Shown piece after piece: positions 18,139-26,919 of a stretch of 64,000 bases of DNA. The notes beneath the pieces were generated by a model. That model saw only the letters and a list, made by a program, of their open reading frames with translations. It did no database searches and was not told the DNA's origin. The stretch comes from [Mycobacterium] zoologicum (GTDB lineage: Bacteria > Actinomycetota > Actinomycetes > Mycobacteriales > Mycobacteriaceae). The first letter of the stretch is position 1, and the number at the start of each line of letters is the position of its first letter. The position numbers and the translations under genes are program-made. Where the stretch lies: contig NZ_CP083985.1 of NCBI RefSeq assembly GCF_020172665.1, positions 1,976,972 to 2,040,971 on the forward strand, read 5' to 3'.

Positions 18139-19062
18139 ATGGCGTTCGCATATAGCGACATGCTCGAGACGATCAAGAACAAGCAATGGGCTCTCGCCGA
18201 TATCGATTGGGGCGCCCCTGGTGCGGAGTTGATCACCGACGAACAGCGTCCCAAACTCAAGCAATTCATGTCCGACGTGGTGTGGATTGAGCATGTCGGA
18301 GCGCGCGCCTTTGCTGCGATGGCCCCGAAGGCGCCCTTCGAAGCGCTCGGAGACATTTACCGTTACTTTCACGCCGAGGAGCAGCGTCACGCCAACGCCG
18401 AACTTGCTCTGATGCGTCGCTGGGGCATGATCGAGGAAGGCGAAAAGCCTGTACCGAATAAGAACATCCGTCTCGTGATCGAGTGGCTAGATCGGTACGC
18501 TGAGGCTCTTCCTCTGACTGTCATCGGCGCCGCGATTCCCGCACTGGAGACCGCGCTGGACGGGGCCCTGCTGAAATTTCTCCTTGATGAGGTCGACGAC
18601 CCAATTTGCGGGGAAGTATTCAATAAGGTCAACAGCGACGAATCGCGGCACCTTGCAGTAGGTTTTCAAGTCCTGAATGACCTCGGCGCCAGTCCCATGC
18701 GAATCCATGCAATCCAAACGGTCGGCGCTGTGATGGACCCCCGTATTCTCACTGGCGCGTTGCTGTATATACCGCTTCTCACGCGCATGTTGATGAATCT
18801 CAACGCGATGGGGCTATCCGAAGAGAAGCTGTACAACGCGGTGACGCGATATGGCAATGTCGGGGACCGCAGTGAGCACACGCGGAGGGTGCCTGGATAT
18901 CACATCTTGAAGGCCCACATGTCCTCCTCGATCAAGCGGTCCCAACCCCTTCACTTCGTTTCCCAGCGCTTAGGCAATGCGATCGACATCTTCCCCGTGC
19001 AAGTACTCGGGCGACCGCCTTCATGGACGGATGAACTGACCTATGAACCGGTCGCTAAATGA
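18139..19062 (+). CDS. Ferritin-like di-iron protein of unknown function
   Basis: 307 residues, largely helical. Two carboxylate-histidine motifs, FHAEEQRHAN and NSDESRHLAV, plus further conserved Glu residues (ALETALDGAL) suggest a di-iron four-helix bundle like acyl-ACP desaturases or AurF-type N-oxygenases. It sits one base after the SDR stop and its own stop overlaps the next monooxygenase start by 4 bases, so it is co-translated with oxidative enzymes. Reaction unknown; hydroxylation or desaturation of the operon's substrate is inference. Confidence 0.65.
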   Translation: MAFAYSDMLETIKNKQWALADIDWGAPGAELITDEQRPKLKQFMSDVVWIEHVGARAFAAMAPKAPFEALGDIYRYFHAEEQRHANAELALMRRWGMIEEGEKPVPNKNIRLVIEWLDRYAEALPLTVIGAAIPALETALDGALLKFLLDEVDDPICGEVFNKVNSDESRHLAVGFQVLNDLGASPMRIHAIQTVGAVMDPRILTGALLYIPLLTRMLMNLNAMGLSEEKLYNAVTRYGNVGDRSEHTRRVPGYHILKAHMSSSIKRSQPLHFVSQRLGNAIDIFPVQVLGRPPSWTDELTYEPVAK

Positions 19063-20558
19063 CGGACACGGTAACGACTTTGATCGTCGGCGCCGGCTTC
19101 GCGGGTATCGGTACGGCGATGAGAATGCTTCAAGCGGGCGTTAACGACTTTGTCATCTTGGAGCGATCACATCGCGTCGGGGGCACCTGGCGTGACAACA
19201 CTTACCCCGGCGCCGCCTGCGACATTCCGTCATTGCTGTACTCCTACTCGTTCGAGCCGAACCCAGGCTGGACTCGCGCATACTCGGGGAGCGCAGAGAT
19301 CCTCGCCTATATCGACGCGATTGTCGCGAAATACGATCTTGGGAGGTTCATTCATTTCGGTGCGGACGTGAGTGCACTGGAATTCGACGAGGATGCCGGA
19401 GAGTGGGTTGTCGACACGACCGGCGGCAGGCGGTATCGGGGCCGTTCAGTCGTGATGGCTAGCGGACCACTTGCTGACGCCAGTTTCCCGGATATTCGTG
19501 GCATCGAGTCGTACGAGGGGAAAAAGATTCACAGTGCTCGGTGGGACCACTCCTATGACATGAGCGGTAAGAGGGTGGCGGTTATCGGGACCGGGGCGAG
19601 CGCTGTGCAGATCGTTCCCGAATTGGTCCAGTTGGCGGCGTCGGTCAAGGTGTTTCAGAGGACGCCCGGCTGGGTCCTACCGAGGGTGAATTTCCGGCAT
19701 CCGGCCTGGGCGCGTTCGACTTTCAAGCGCATGCCGGCAACCGAACAGGCCCTACGAGGTGCGTGGTTTTGGGCGCATGAGGTCATGGCCGTGGGCATGG
19801 TTTGGGATACCGCTGCCACATCTGTCATCCAAGCGGCCGCGAAGGCGAATCTGCGTCGGCAGGTGAAGGATACCTGGTTGAGACGTCAGCTAACACCGCA
19901 GTTCAGACCTGGGTGCAAACGCATGCTTATGACTAACGACTATTACCCTGCTCTCCAGGCCGATAACTGCAAACTCGTCAGCTGGCCGATCGCCACACTG
20001 GCTCCGAACGGAATTCGAACCGCCGACGGCATCGAGCATGAGGTGGACTGCATAGTATTCGCGACAGGCTTCGATGTGTGTAAACGCGGTACGCCATTTC
20101 CGATCCTGGGGCGCGACGGGCGAAAACTCGAAGACGCGTGGTCTGAGGGGAGATTTGCCTACAAGAGCGTGAGTGTGGCCGGGTATCCGAATTTGTTCTT
20201 CACTTTCGGGCCTAATTCCGGTCCTGGCCACAACTCCGCTCTTCTATATATGGAGGCGGCAATCGATTACATCGTAAAAGCGATCGAGCTCTTGCGCGAC
20301 CAAGGTAACGGAGTCCATACCCTGGATGTGAAAGAGAATAGCCAAAACGCGTACCACTCCAATATTCAGCGGCGGTTACGACGCACGACATGGAACTCGG
20401 GTTGCAGCAGCTGGTATTTAACAGAGGATGGCTATAACGGCACGATGTATCCGGGCTTTGCGACTCAGTTCACCAGGGAACTGTCCCGTCTGGATATGCG
20501 GGATTACGATATCACTCGGCGTGACGATGCTGACCTGAAGTTGACACAAACACGCTGA
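19059..20558 (+). CDS. Baeyer-Villiger-type flavin monooxygenase 1 (MymA-like)
   Basis: 499 residues. N-terminal FAD site (LIVGAGFAGIGTAM), the GGTWRDNTYPGAACDIPS block, a BVMO fingerprint YEGKKIHSARW (F-x-G-x3-H-x3-W with Y for F) and an NADPH-binding VAVIGTGASAVQIVPEL. The C-terminal region TFGPNSGPGHNSALLYMEA is also typical. Such enzymes insert oxygen next to a ketone, or oxidise heteroatoms. It is first of three paralogues; the order SDR, monooxygenase, LipR-like esterase recalls mymA. Substrate unknown. Confidence 0.88.
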   Translation: MTDTVTTLIVGAGFAGIGTAMRMLQAGVNDFVILERSHRVGGTWRDNTYPGAACDIPSLLYSYSFEPNPGWTRAYSGSAEILAYIDAIVAKYDLGRFIHFGADVSALEFDEDAGEWVVDTTGGRRYRGRSVVMASGPLADASFPDIRGIESYEGKKIHSARWDHSYDMSGKRVAVIGTGASAVQIVPELVQLAASVKVFQRTPGWVLPRVNFRHPAWARSTFKRMPATEQALRGAWFWAHEVMAVGMVWDTAATSVIQAAAKANLRRQVKDTWLRRQLTPQFRPGCKRMLMTNDYYPALQADNCKLVSWPIATLAPNGIRTADGIEHEVDCIVFATGFDVCKRGTPFPILGRDGRKLEDAWSEGRFAYKSVSVAGYPNLFFTFGPNSGPGHNSALLYMEAAIDYIVKAIELLRDQGNGVHTLDVKENSQNAYHSNIQRRLRRTTWNSGCSSWYLTEDGYNGTMYPGFATQFTRELSRLDMRDYDITRRDDADLKLTQTR

Positions 20559-20605
20559 ACTGCAGCAGCGGATAGGGTAAACATCAAAGCGCACGTGAGG
20601 AAGTA

Positions 20606-22123
20606 ATGGGTTCTGAGTCTGGGCAGCACTACGAAATTGTAATAGTCGGAGCCGGGTTTTCTGGGATTGGTACAGCGATCAGCCTGTTGAAGGCCGGATT
20701 TGCGGACTTTCTTATAGTCGATGACGCCGATGGCGTCGGCGGTACATGGCACTGGAATACGTATCCGGGAATAGCGGTCGATATTCCGTCCTATAGTTAC
20801 CAGTTCTCTTATGAGATGCGAACATCCTGGTCACGTACTTACGCTCACGGGGATGAGTTGAAGGCTTATGCAGAGCGGTGTGTAGAAAAATACGGACTCC
20901 AAAATTACATCCGGTTCAACACGACTGTGGACGAAGCCTGTTTCGACGAAGGCGCCGCACTATGGCGGCTGAGCTGCTCCTCTGGTCAGAATCTGACCGC
21001 GCGTTTTGTGATAAATTGCTCTGGCGTTCTCAGTCGGCCGAAGTGGCCTGATATTCCAGGAGTGCGCGACTTCGCCGGCGTGACGCTGCATACGGCCAGA
21101 TGGGACCATACGAAAGATCTCACCGGTAAGCGGGTGGCGGTGATCGGGACTGGGGCATCTGCGGTGCAGCTGATTCCCGAAGTCGCGAAGATCGCATCAA
21201 GTCTGACGGTCTTCCAGCGAACGCCGATTTACTGCTTGCCGAAGCCGGATTTCTCCATACCGAGCTGGGCCGCGACAGTGATGCGGTTGGTGCCAGGGGC
21301 ACAACTGATGACGCGCACTGCGAGTCAGGCGTTCGTCGAGTTCACATTTCCCATCGCAGCTCATTTTCACTCGTTGATCCCTGTGTCGGACCTCATGGAA
21401 GAGGCGGCGAAACGCTATATGCGTCGGGCGGTCGACGATCCGGTGACTCGAGACCAACTCATTCCTCGCTATTCGTTGGGTTGTAAGCGACCGAGTTTCC
21501 ACAATTCCTATCTCGCAACGTACAACCGTCGCAATGTTTCGCTCGAGACCAGCGGCATCACCCATGTCGACCATGCCTCGGTTCACACTGAAGATGGCAA
21601 GAGTTATCCGATCGATGTCATGGTCTTGGCCACCGGGTTCAAAGTGATGGAGTCGGGCAATATGCCGACTTATGTGCTGAAGGGACGCGGTGGAGTGGAG
21701 CAGTCTGCCTGGTGGGATGAGCACCGCCTCCAAGCCTTCGAGGGTGTGAGCGTCCCAGGGTTCCCGAATCACTTCAATATCTTCGGTCCCTATGGTTACA
21801 ACGGCTCCTCGTACTTCACACTCATCGAGGCGCAAAGTCGGCATATCGTCCGCTGTCTTCGTCGTGCGCGCACGCTGAAGGCTGATTACGTAGAGGTCAG
21901 ACAGCAGGCGAACGATCGCTACTTCGGTGACATGGTTAGCCGCCGACATCGACAGGTTTTCTGGCAGCCGAGCTGTTCCAATGCCAACAGTTACTATTTC
22001 GACAAACACGGCGATGTTCCGTTGCGTCCGTCAACTACCCTGGAGACTTACTGGCGTAGCCGCACCTTCCGGCTCTCCGATTACCGATTTGAACGTCGCG
22101 CAGAATCCGTTGGCGCACGGTGA
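20606..22123 (+). CDS. Baeyer-Villiger-type flavin monooxygenase 2
   Basis: 505 residues. FAD motif IVIVGAGFSGIGTAI, GGTWHWNTYPGIAVDIPS, fingerprint FAGVTLHTARW and NADPH motif VAVIGTGASAVQLIPE. It differs from its neighbours in NTYPGIAVD (A-C replaced by A-V) and in its ending, so it probably has another substrate preference. The DNA here looks relatively AT-rich compared with the core half of the window. The stop overlaps the esterase start (GTGA). Confidence 0.88.
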   Translation: MGSESGQHYEIVIVGAGFSGIGTAISLLKAGFADFLIVDDADGVGGTWHWNTYPGIAVDIPSYSYQFSYEMRTSWSRTYAHGDELKAYAERCVEKYGLQNYIRFNTTVDEACFDEGAALWRLSCSSGQNLTARFVINCSGVLSRPKWPDIPGVRDFAGVTLHTARWDHTKDLTGKRVAVIGTGASAVQLIPEVAKIASSLTVFQRTPIYCLPKPDFSIPSWAATVMRLVPGAQLMTRTASQAFVEFTFPIAAHFHSLIPVSDLMEEAAKRYMRRAVDDPVTRDQLIPRYSLGCKRPSFHNSYLATYNRRNVSLETSGITHVDHASVHTEDGKSYPIDVMVLATGFKVMESGNMPTYVLKGRGGVEQSAWWDEHRLQAFEGVSVPGFPNHFNIFGPYGYNGSSYFTLIEAQSRHIVRCLRRARTLKADYVEVRQQANDRYFGDMVSRRHRQVFWQPSCSNANSYYFDKHGDVPLRPSTTLETYWRSRTFRLSDYRFERRAESVGAR

Positions 22124-23085
22124 CCAACACTGATGCGGCGGACCGGCGCCCCAGTCTTGCAAGTCATTTCGTGGCAATGACTTCGCGAAACACACTGCGT
22201 CCGCTGTCGCAACTCATCCCGTCGAGCGCCCACGGCCTCGCGGTGATGGATCGCGTACTCCGGATGGCGCTTGTGGGATCGCGGCCCCGCCGAAGCGTGG
22301 CGGTTCGCACAATAGATACCGAGTTCGCCGGGAATCAGATACGCGGGGATTGGATCACTTCTCCTGCAGTCGATCCACACGCGGTTCCGTTGCTCTACAT
22401 TCATGGCGGCGCCTACTCCATGTGCTCACCGGCTACCCACCGCGGCCTGCTCGGTGAACTTGCCTCCGCGAGCGGTCGGCCCATCTTTGCGGTGAGGTAT
22501 CGGCTAGCTCCACGCTATCCCTTTCCCGCTGCCGCCGACGATGCACTGAACGCATACCGCTGGCTCGTCACAGGGCAGCCTTCGGCTTCCGGCGAACGCG
22601 GTGTTGCGGTGGCCGGGGACTCGGCGGGCGGCCAGCTCACGATGGCCACCGCCCTTGGCGCACGTAGTGACGGACTGCCGCTGCCGGATTCGATGCTTCT
22701 CATGTCTCCGGTCCTGGATCTGACATGTGAACTCGCGAGGGCACGCGAACTTCGCCGCCGTGATCCTTTCGCCTCTGCTCGGTCCGCGGCCCGCGCTCTT
22801 GACCTGTACGTGGCTGGTGCAGATCACCGCAATGAGCGAATCAGCGTGCTCGACGCAGACCTCAGGTCCATGCCACCGATCCTGATTCAGGTAGGCGGAA
22901 GAGAAATGTTGATCGATGACTCGAGGCATCTTGCCGACCGCCTCCGATCGGCCGGATCAAGCGTTGAGATACAGGTGTACCGGGGACAGATCCACGTGTT
23001 CCAAGCCATGTTCCGAATCCTGCCCGAGGCTCGTGAGGCGATCCACCGCGCTGGAAACTTCCTGAAAGCTTCGGCCCACCGGTGA
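22120..23085 (+). CDS. Alpha/beta-hydrolase esterase, LipR-like (HSL family)
   Basis: 321 residues, hormone-sensitive-lipase-type esterase. The oxyanion HGGAYSMCSP motif is near residue 95, the nucleophile elbow GDSAGGQL near residue 166, and a late Asp (QVGGREMLIDDS) and His (GQIHVFQ) complete the triad. It most likely hydrolyses esters made by the adjacent Baeyer-Villiger enzymes. Start GTG overlaps the previous stop. It matches the position of lipR in mymA-type operons. Confidence 0.88.
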   Translation: MTNTDAADRRPSLASHFVAMTSRNTLRPLSQLIPSSAHGLAVMDRVLRMALVGSRPRRSVAVRTIDTEFAGNQIRGDWITSPAVDPHAVPLLYIHGGAYSMCSPATHRGLLGELASASGRPIFAVRYRLAPRYPFPAAADDALNAYRWLVTGQPSASGERGVAVAGDSAGGQLTMATALGARSDGLPLPDSMLLMSPVLDLTCELARARELRRRDPFASARSAARALDLYVAGADHRNERISVLDADLRSMPPILIQVGGREMLIDDSRHLADRLRSAGSSVEIQVYRGQIHVFQAMFRILPEAREAIHRAGNFLKASAHR

Positions 23086-23098
23086 AAGTGTTGGGACC

Positions 23099-24682
23099 GT
23101 GGATGCTCCACTGCCACCGCGCCATCAACTGCTTCTTAGCTGTCTCATGACAGGCGGCTTTGCGAGGGATCCTCGAGGACACGATCCGTCGATAGTGATC
23201 ATCGGGGCCGGCGTCGCGGGTATCGCCATGGCCCATCAGCTGAAGAGGGACGGATTCACCAACTTCACCATGGTGGAAAAGGCTGCAGACATCGGCGGCG
23301 TCTGGCGCGACAACACCTATCCAGGAGCGGCTTGCGACGTGCCGTCAGCGTTGTACTCACTCTCGGACAAGCCCAACACTCGTTGGTCGAGACGTTATGC
23401 AGAACAGCCCGAGATACTCCAATATCTTCGCCGACTCGTCCTGGCCGACGGAATGGACCTGCATTTGCGCACGCGGACCGAAGTCGTCGAGATGACCTTC
23501 GATGAACAGGCCGGCCGTTGGCGTTTGGTGACCGGATCCAGCGAGACGATCTGGTGCGATGTCGTGATTTCGGCCGTGGGGCAGCTCTCGCGACCTCATA
23601 CGCCGAATATTGCCGGCGAAGACACCTTCGAGGGGCCGCGTTTTCATTCGGCGCGTTGGGACCATTCGGTATCGCTGCGCGGCAAGGAAGTAGCCGTCAT
23701 CGGGACAGGCGCAAGCGCGATACAGTTTGTGCCACGGATCGCACACGAGGCACAGCGCGTAACGCTGTATCAGCGCACGGCGCCTTGGATTTTGCCGAAG
23801 TGGGACAGCAGGTACGGACGTCTTCACCAACAGCTGATTAAGGTTCTGCCGCTGTGGCTGCGTCTTGAGCGTTTCGCGGTATGGCTGATTTTTGAAGTGC
23901 TCGCAGTGACGTTGGTCGACGCGAAGCCCTTGTCACGCATTCTCGGCGCGGTCGCCCGCTACCACCTCCATCGGCAGGTTGCCGATCCAATGCTGCGCCG
24001 GCAACTCACGCCATCAGATGCGCCGGGGTGCAAGCGGGTGTTGTTCTCGAATGATTACTACCCCGCGATTGCCAACGGTGAAGTCTCGTTGGTGACCAAC
24101 GCGGTTGCGAAGCTTTGCGACAAGGGAGTCGTGACCGACGATGGCGTACTCCATCGCGCGGATGTCGTCATTTACGGAACAGGTTTCCGCGCTACCGACT
24201 TCCTCGCCCCGATGCGTGTTCGCGGCTGGGGCGGAGTGACTCTGGACGAGGTGTGGGGGACGCAGGCGCACGCATACCTGGGCATTACAGTCCCGATGTT
24301 CCCGAATCTCTTTCTCCTCTATGGCCCGAACACGAATGTCGGTTCCGGGTCGATCATTTACATGATCGAGTCTCAGGTCCGCTATGTCGGTGCCCTCATC
24401 AAGATTTTGGCGAGTGACCCAGGGCGTACGGTCGACGTCAGGCCAGACATCGAGCAAAGCTACAACACACGATTGAGCCGGCGGCTGCGAAGGTCGGTGT
24501 GGGCGCTTTGCGCGAGCTGGTACACGACCTCGAGTGGCGCGATCCCGACGAACTGGCCTGGGCCTACATTTGCCTACCGGATCCTCACCCGCAAACCACG
24601 CAGTCACGATTATCTATTCAGGCACGTTGAACGCCTTCAGTTAGACGGCCCGAGTGAGAACCGCGCGAGGCTGCGCAGATGA
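23099..24682 (+). CDS. Baeyer-Villiger-type flavin monooxygenase 3
   Basis: 527 residues from GTG 23099; ATG 23147 would give 511. FAD motif IVIIGAGVAGIAMAHQL, GGVWRDNTYPGAACDVPSALYS, fingerprint FEGPRFHSARW and NADPH motif VAVIGTGASAIQFVPR. The ending LLYGPNTNVGSGSIIYMIESQVRY is typical of the 4-hydroxyacetophenone/cyclohexanone monooxygenase-like group. It is the third paralogue in the operon and follows the esterase after 13 bases. Confidence 0.88.
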   Translation: MDAPLPPRHQLLLSCLMTGGFARDPRGHDPSIVIIGAGVAGIAMAHQLKRDGFTNFTMVEKAADIGGVWRDNTYPGAACDVPSALYSLSDKPNTRWSRRYAEQPEILQYLRRLVLADGMDLHLRTRTEVVEMTFDEQAGRWRLVTGSSETIWCDVVISAVGQLSRPHTPNIAGEDTFEGPRFHSARWDHSVSLRGKEVAVIGTGASAIQFVPRIAHEAQRVTLYQRTAPWILPKWDSRYGRLHQQLIKVLPLWLRLERFAVWLIFEVLAVTLVDAKPLSRILGAVARYHLHRQVADPMLRRQLTPSDAPGCKRVLFSNDYYPAIANGEVSLVTNAVAKLCDKGVVTDDGVLHRADVVIYGTGFRATDFLAPMRVRGWGGVTLDEVWGTQAHAYLGITVPMFPNLFLLYGPNTNVGSGSIIYMIESQVRYVGALIKILASDPGRTVDVRPDIEQSYNTRLSRRLRRSVWALCASWYTTSSGAIPTNWPGPTFAYRILTRKPRSHDYLFRHVERLQLDGPSENRARLRR

Positions 24683-24730
24683 TCCGGGTCGCAGGCGGTG
24701 TCTAACATTTCACTGTTAACTGTTCGAATA

Positions 24731-24761
24731 TTGACATTCAGCACATCTATGTAAACTATTA
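24731..24761 (+). promoter_or_regulatory. Possible internal promoter before the second P450 gene
   Basis: An AT-rich stretch contains TTGACA at 24731-24736 followed by TAAACT at 24752 (15-base spacer) or ACTATT at 24756 (19 bases). GTTAAC palindromic sequence lies just upstream. The 115-base gap is the largest inside this operon, so the downstream genes may have their own promoter. Confidence 0.35.
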
Positions 24762-24797
24762 CCAGATACCCGTGCAGCAGAGCGCCCAGGAGGCATC

Positions 24798-26255
24798 GTG
24801 GCTAATCAGCTTCTCGCAATCACGCGTCACCCCAAGGAGCGGTTGACGTCTGTCCTGTTGGCGCCCGCCCCCCGCGTCGTCGATGACAAATGGCGACAGT
24901 GGAGTCGGGACTGGAGAGTCCGGGAACTTGCGCCGGCCCCCGCCGGATCTGGGCTGAGAGCCGTCCTAGGGGACGCTGGACTCCCGTTGCTGGGGCACAC
25001 TGTCGACTACATCCGATTTGGTTCAGAATTCAGTCGGGAGCGTTACGAACGTTTGGGCTCGGTGTCGTGGATGGGCGCATTCGGTACCAAAATGGTGGTC
25101 ATCGCCGGTCCAGACGCAACGCGTGAGGCGTTCACAAGCGAAGCCAAGGCCTTTTCTCAAGATGGCTGGTCCTTCCTGATCGATGCTTTCTTCCATCGCG
25201 GGTTGATGCTCATGAGCTTCGACGAACATTTGATGCACCGGCGCATCATGCAGGAGGCGTTCACGCGTCCTCGCCTGACCGGATATGTCGGGCAGGTGGC
25301 CCCGTGCGTTCGCGCAGCCGTGCCCGCGTGGCCGACCGGTCCGTCGGTCCGGATCTACCCGTTGTTGAAGAATCTCACCCTCGATATTGCCACGGATGTC
25401 TTCATGGGTGGCCGCGGCAAGGACGAGAGCGCTGCTGTCAACGAGGCGTTCGTGTCCACTGTTCGCGCGGCGAGTTCCTTTGTGCGAGTTCCACTCCCGG
25501 GCACCAGGTTCCGCGCCGGCGTGCATGGGCGGCGCGTGTTGGAGGACTACTTCTCCCGACACCTGCCGGCCGCGCGTGCAGGCGAGACCGACGATCTATT
25601 CGCCGCCCTCTGCCAGGCGACCACAGAAGACGGTGAACGGTTCTCCGACGAGGATGTGATCAACCACATGATCTTTCTCATGATGGCCGCCCATGACACC
25701 TCCACGATCACCACCACTGCTGTCACCTACTTCCTCGCTAAACATCCTGAGTGGCAGGAGAAGGCAGCGGCGGAGGCGCGGTCCTTCGGTCACGATTCGC
25801 CAGATATCGACGAACTGGAGCGGATGACGGTCCTCGATCTGATCCTCAAAGAAGCTCTGCGTCTGCTGGCGCCCGTTCCGCTGGTGATGCGCAAGACCGT
25901 CCGCGATGTCGCCATCGACGGCTATCACATCCCCCGTGAAACCTTGTGCGCAATCACACCCGCCGTAAATCACTTCGACCGCAGAATATGGAGCGACCCG
26001 GACCGTTTCGATCCGTCGCGCTTCGATGAGCCCCGGCGCGAGGACCAACAGCACCGATTCGCCTGGGTGCCGTTCGGCGGGGGGGCGCACAAATGCATTG
26101 GGATGCAGTTCGGCACACTCGAGGTGAAGGCAATCCTGCACCAGATGTTGCGTACCTACACTTGGACGGTCCCAAACGACTATCACGTGCGTTGGGACAA
26201 CACCTCGCTGCCCATTCCCGTGGACGGACTGCCTGTGACGTTGCGGCACCGATGA
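24798..26255 (+). CDS. Cytochrome P450, CYP136-like
   Basis: 485-residue P450. Heme loop FAWVPFGGGAHKCIGMQFG with Cys433; I-helix MAAHDTSTITTT; ExxR in KEALRLLAP. The N-terminal GDAGLPLLGHTVDYIRFGSEFSRERYERLG and overall length resemble mycobacterial CYP136. The substrate of that family is not known to me. No ferredoxin or reductase gene is adjacent, so it may borrow the partners at 5783 and 7512 or others. The stop overlaps the transglutaminase-like start (ATGA). Confidence 0.82.
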   Translation: MANQLLAITRHPKERLTSVLLAPAPRVVDDKWRQWSRDWRVRELAPAPAGSGLRAVLGDAGLPLLGHTVDYIRFGSEFSRERYERLGSVSWMGAFGTKMVVIAGPDATREAFTSEAKAFSQDGWSFLIDAFFHRGLMLMSFDEHLMHRRIMQEAFTRPRLTGYVGQVAPCVRAAVPAWPTGPSVRIYPLLKNLTLDIATDVFMGGRGKDESAAVNEAFVSTVRAASSFVRVPLPGTRFRAGVHGRRVLEDYFSRHLPAARAGETDDLFAALCQATTEDGERFSDEDVINHMIFLMMAAHDTSTITTTAVTYFLAKHPEWQEKAAAEARSFGHDSPDIDELERMTVLDLILKEALRLLAPVPLVMRKTVRDVAIDGYHIPRETLCAITPAVNHFDRRIWSDPDRFDPSRFDEPRREDQQHRFAWVPFGGGAHKCIGMQFGTLEVKAILHQMLRTYTWTVPNDYHVRWDNTSLPIPVDGLPVTLRHR

Positions 26256-26905
26256 GCGGTGAGAACTCGCCTTACCTGGAGCCCACGGAGTTCCTCGATT
26301 GGCAACATGAATCGGTACGCGACTTCGTTGCATCGGCGACCCGCGGCGCGGTCGACGACACCACGAAGGCCATAGCCATCTTCACTGCGGTCCGCGACTC
26401 GATTTGGTATGACCCCTACACCGTGACCGATGACCCGCATGCGTATCGCGCCAGCACCATCGCAACTGCAGACCGCGCTTACTGCGTCCCGAAGGCGGTG
26501 CTCTTGACGGCGGCCTGCCGAGCAGCAGGCATCCCAGCGCGGCTGGGGTTCGCCGATGTCCGAAACCACCTTCAGACCGAGACATTGCGTGAGCGGATGG
26601 GCGGTACCGACGTCTTCGTCTACCACGGATACAGCCTCATGCATCTCTGCGGTGTCTGGGTCAAGGCAACTCCGGCGTTCAATCGCGAGCTATGCGCACG
26701 GTTCGGCGTCCCGCCAATTGATTTCGACGGGCGCACAGACGCCCTGCTGCACGGGTTCGCCGGTGACGGCACACAACACATGGAATATCTGAGGGATCGA
26801 GGCGCCTTCGACGATCTACCGCTGGCAGAGATCCTGCAAGCGCTCAGAACCCACTACGGGACGCTCATAGGCGATGCGAGTCGCCATCCAGACCTGTTCG
26901 CCTGA
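26252..26905 (+). CDS. Transglutaminase-like protein
   Basis: 217-residue protein of the transglutaminase/cysteine-protease-like superfamily. The core shows DRAYCVPKAVLLTAACRAAGIPARLGFADV with candidate nucleophile Cys78, then VYHGYSLMHL with His125 and a following WVKATPAFN where an acidic partner is expected nearby. Such proteins cleave or form amide and thioester bonds. ATG 26252 overlaps the P450 stop. A broken paralogue lies at 13579 after an intact BtrH-like gene. Substrate unknown. Confidence 0.8.
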   Translation: MSGENSPYLEPTEFLDWQHESVRDFVASATRGAVDDTTKAIAIFTAVRDSIWYDPYTVTDDPHAYRASTIATADRAYCVPKAVLLTAACRAAGIPARLGFADVRNHLQTETLRERMGGTDVFVYHGYSLMHLCGVWVKATPAFNRELCARFGVPPIDFDGRTDALLHGFAGDGTQHMEYLRDRGAFDDLPLAEILQALRTHYGTLIGDASRHPDLFA

Positions 26906-26919
26906 AGGGCCGATGCGTA

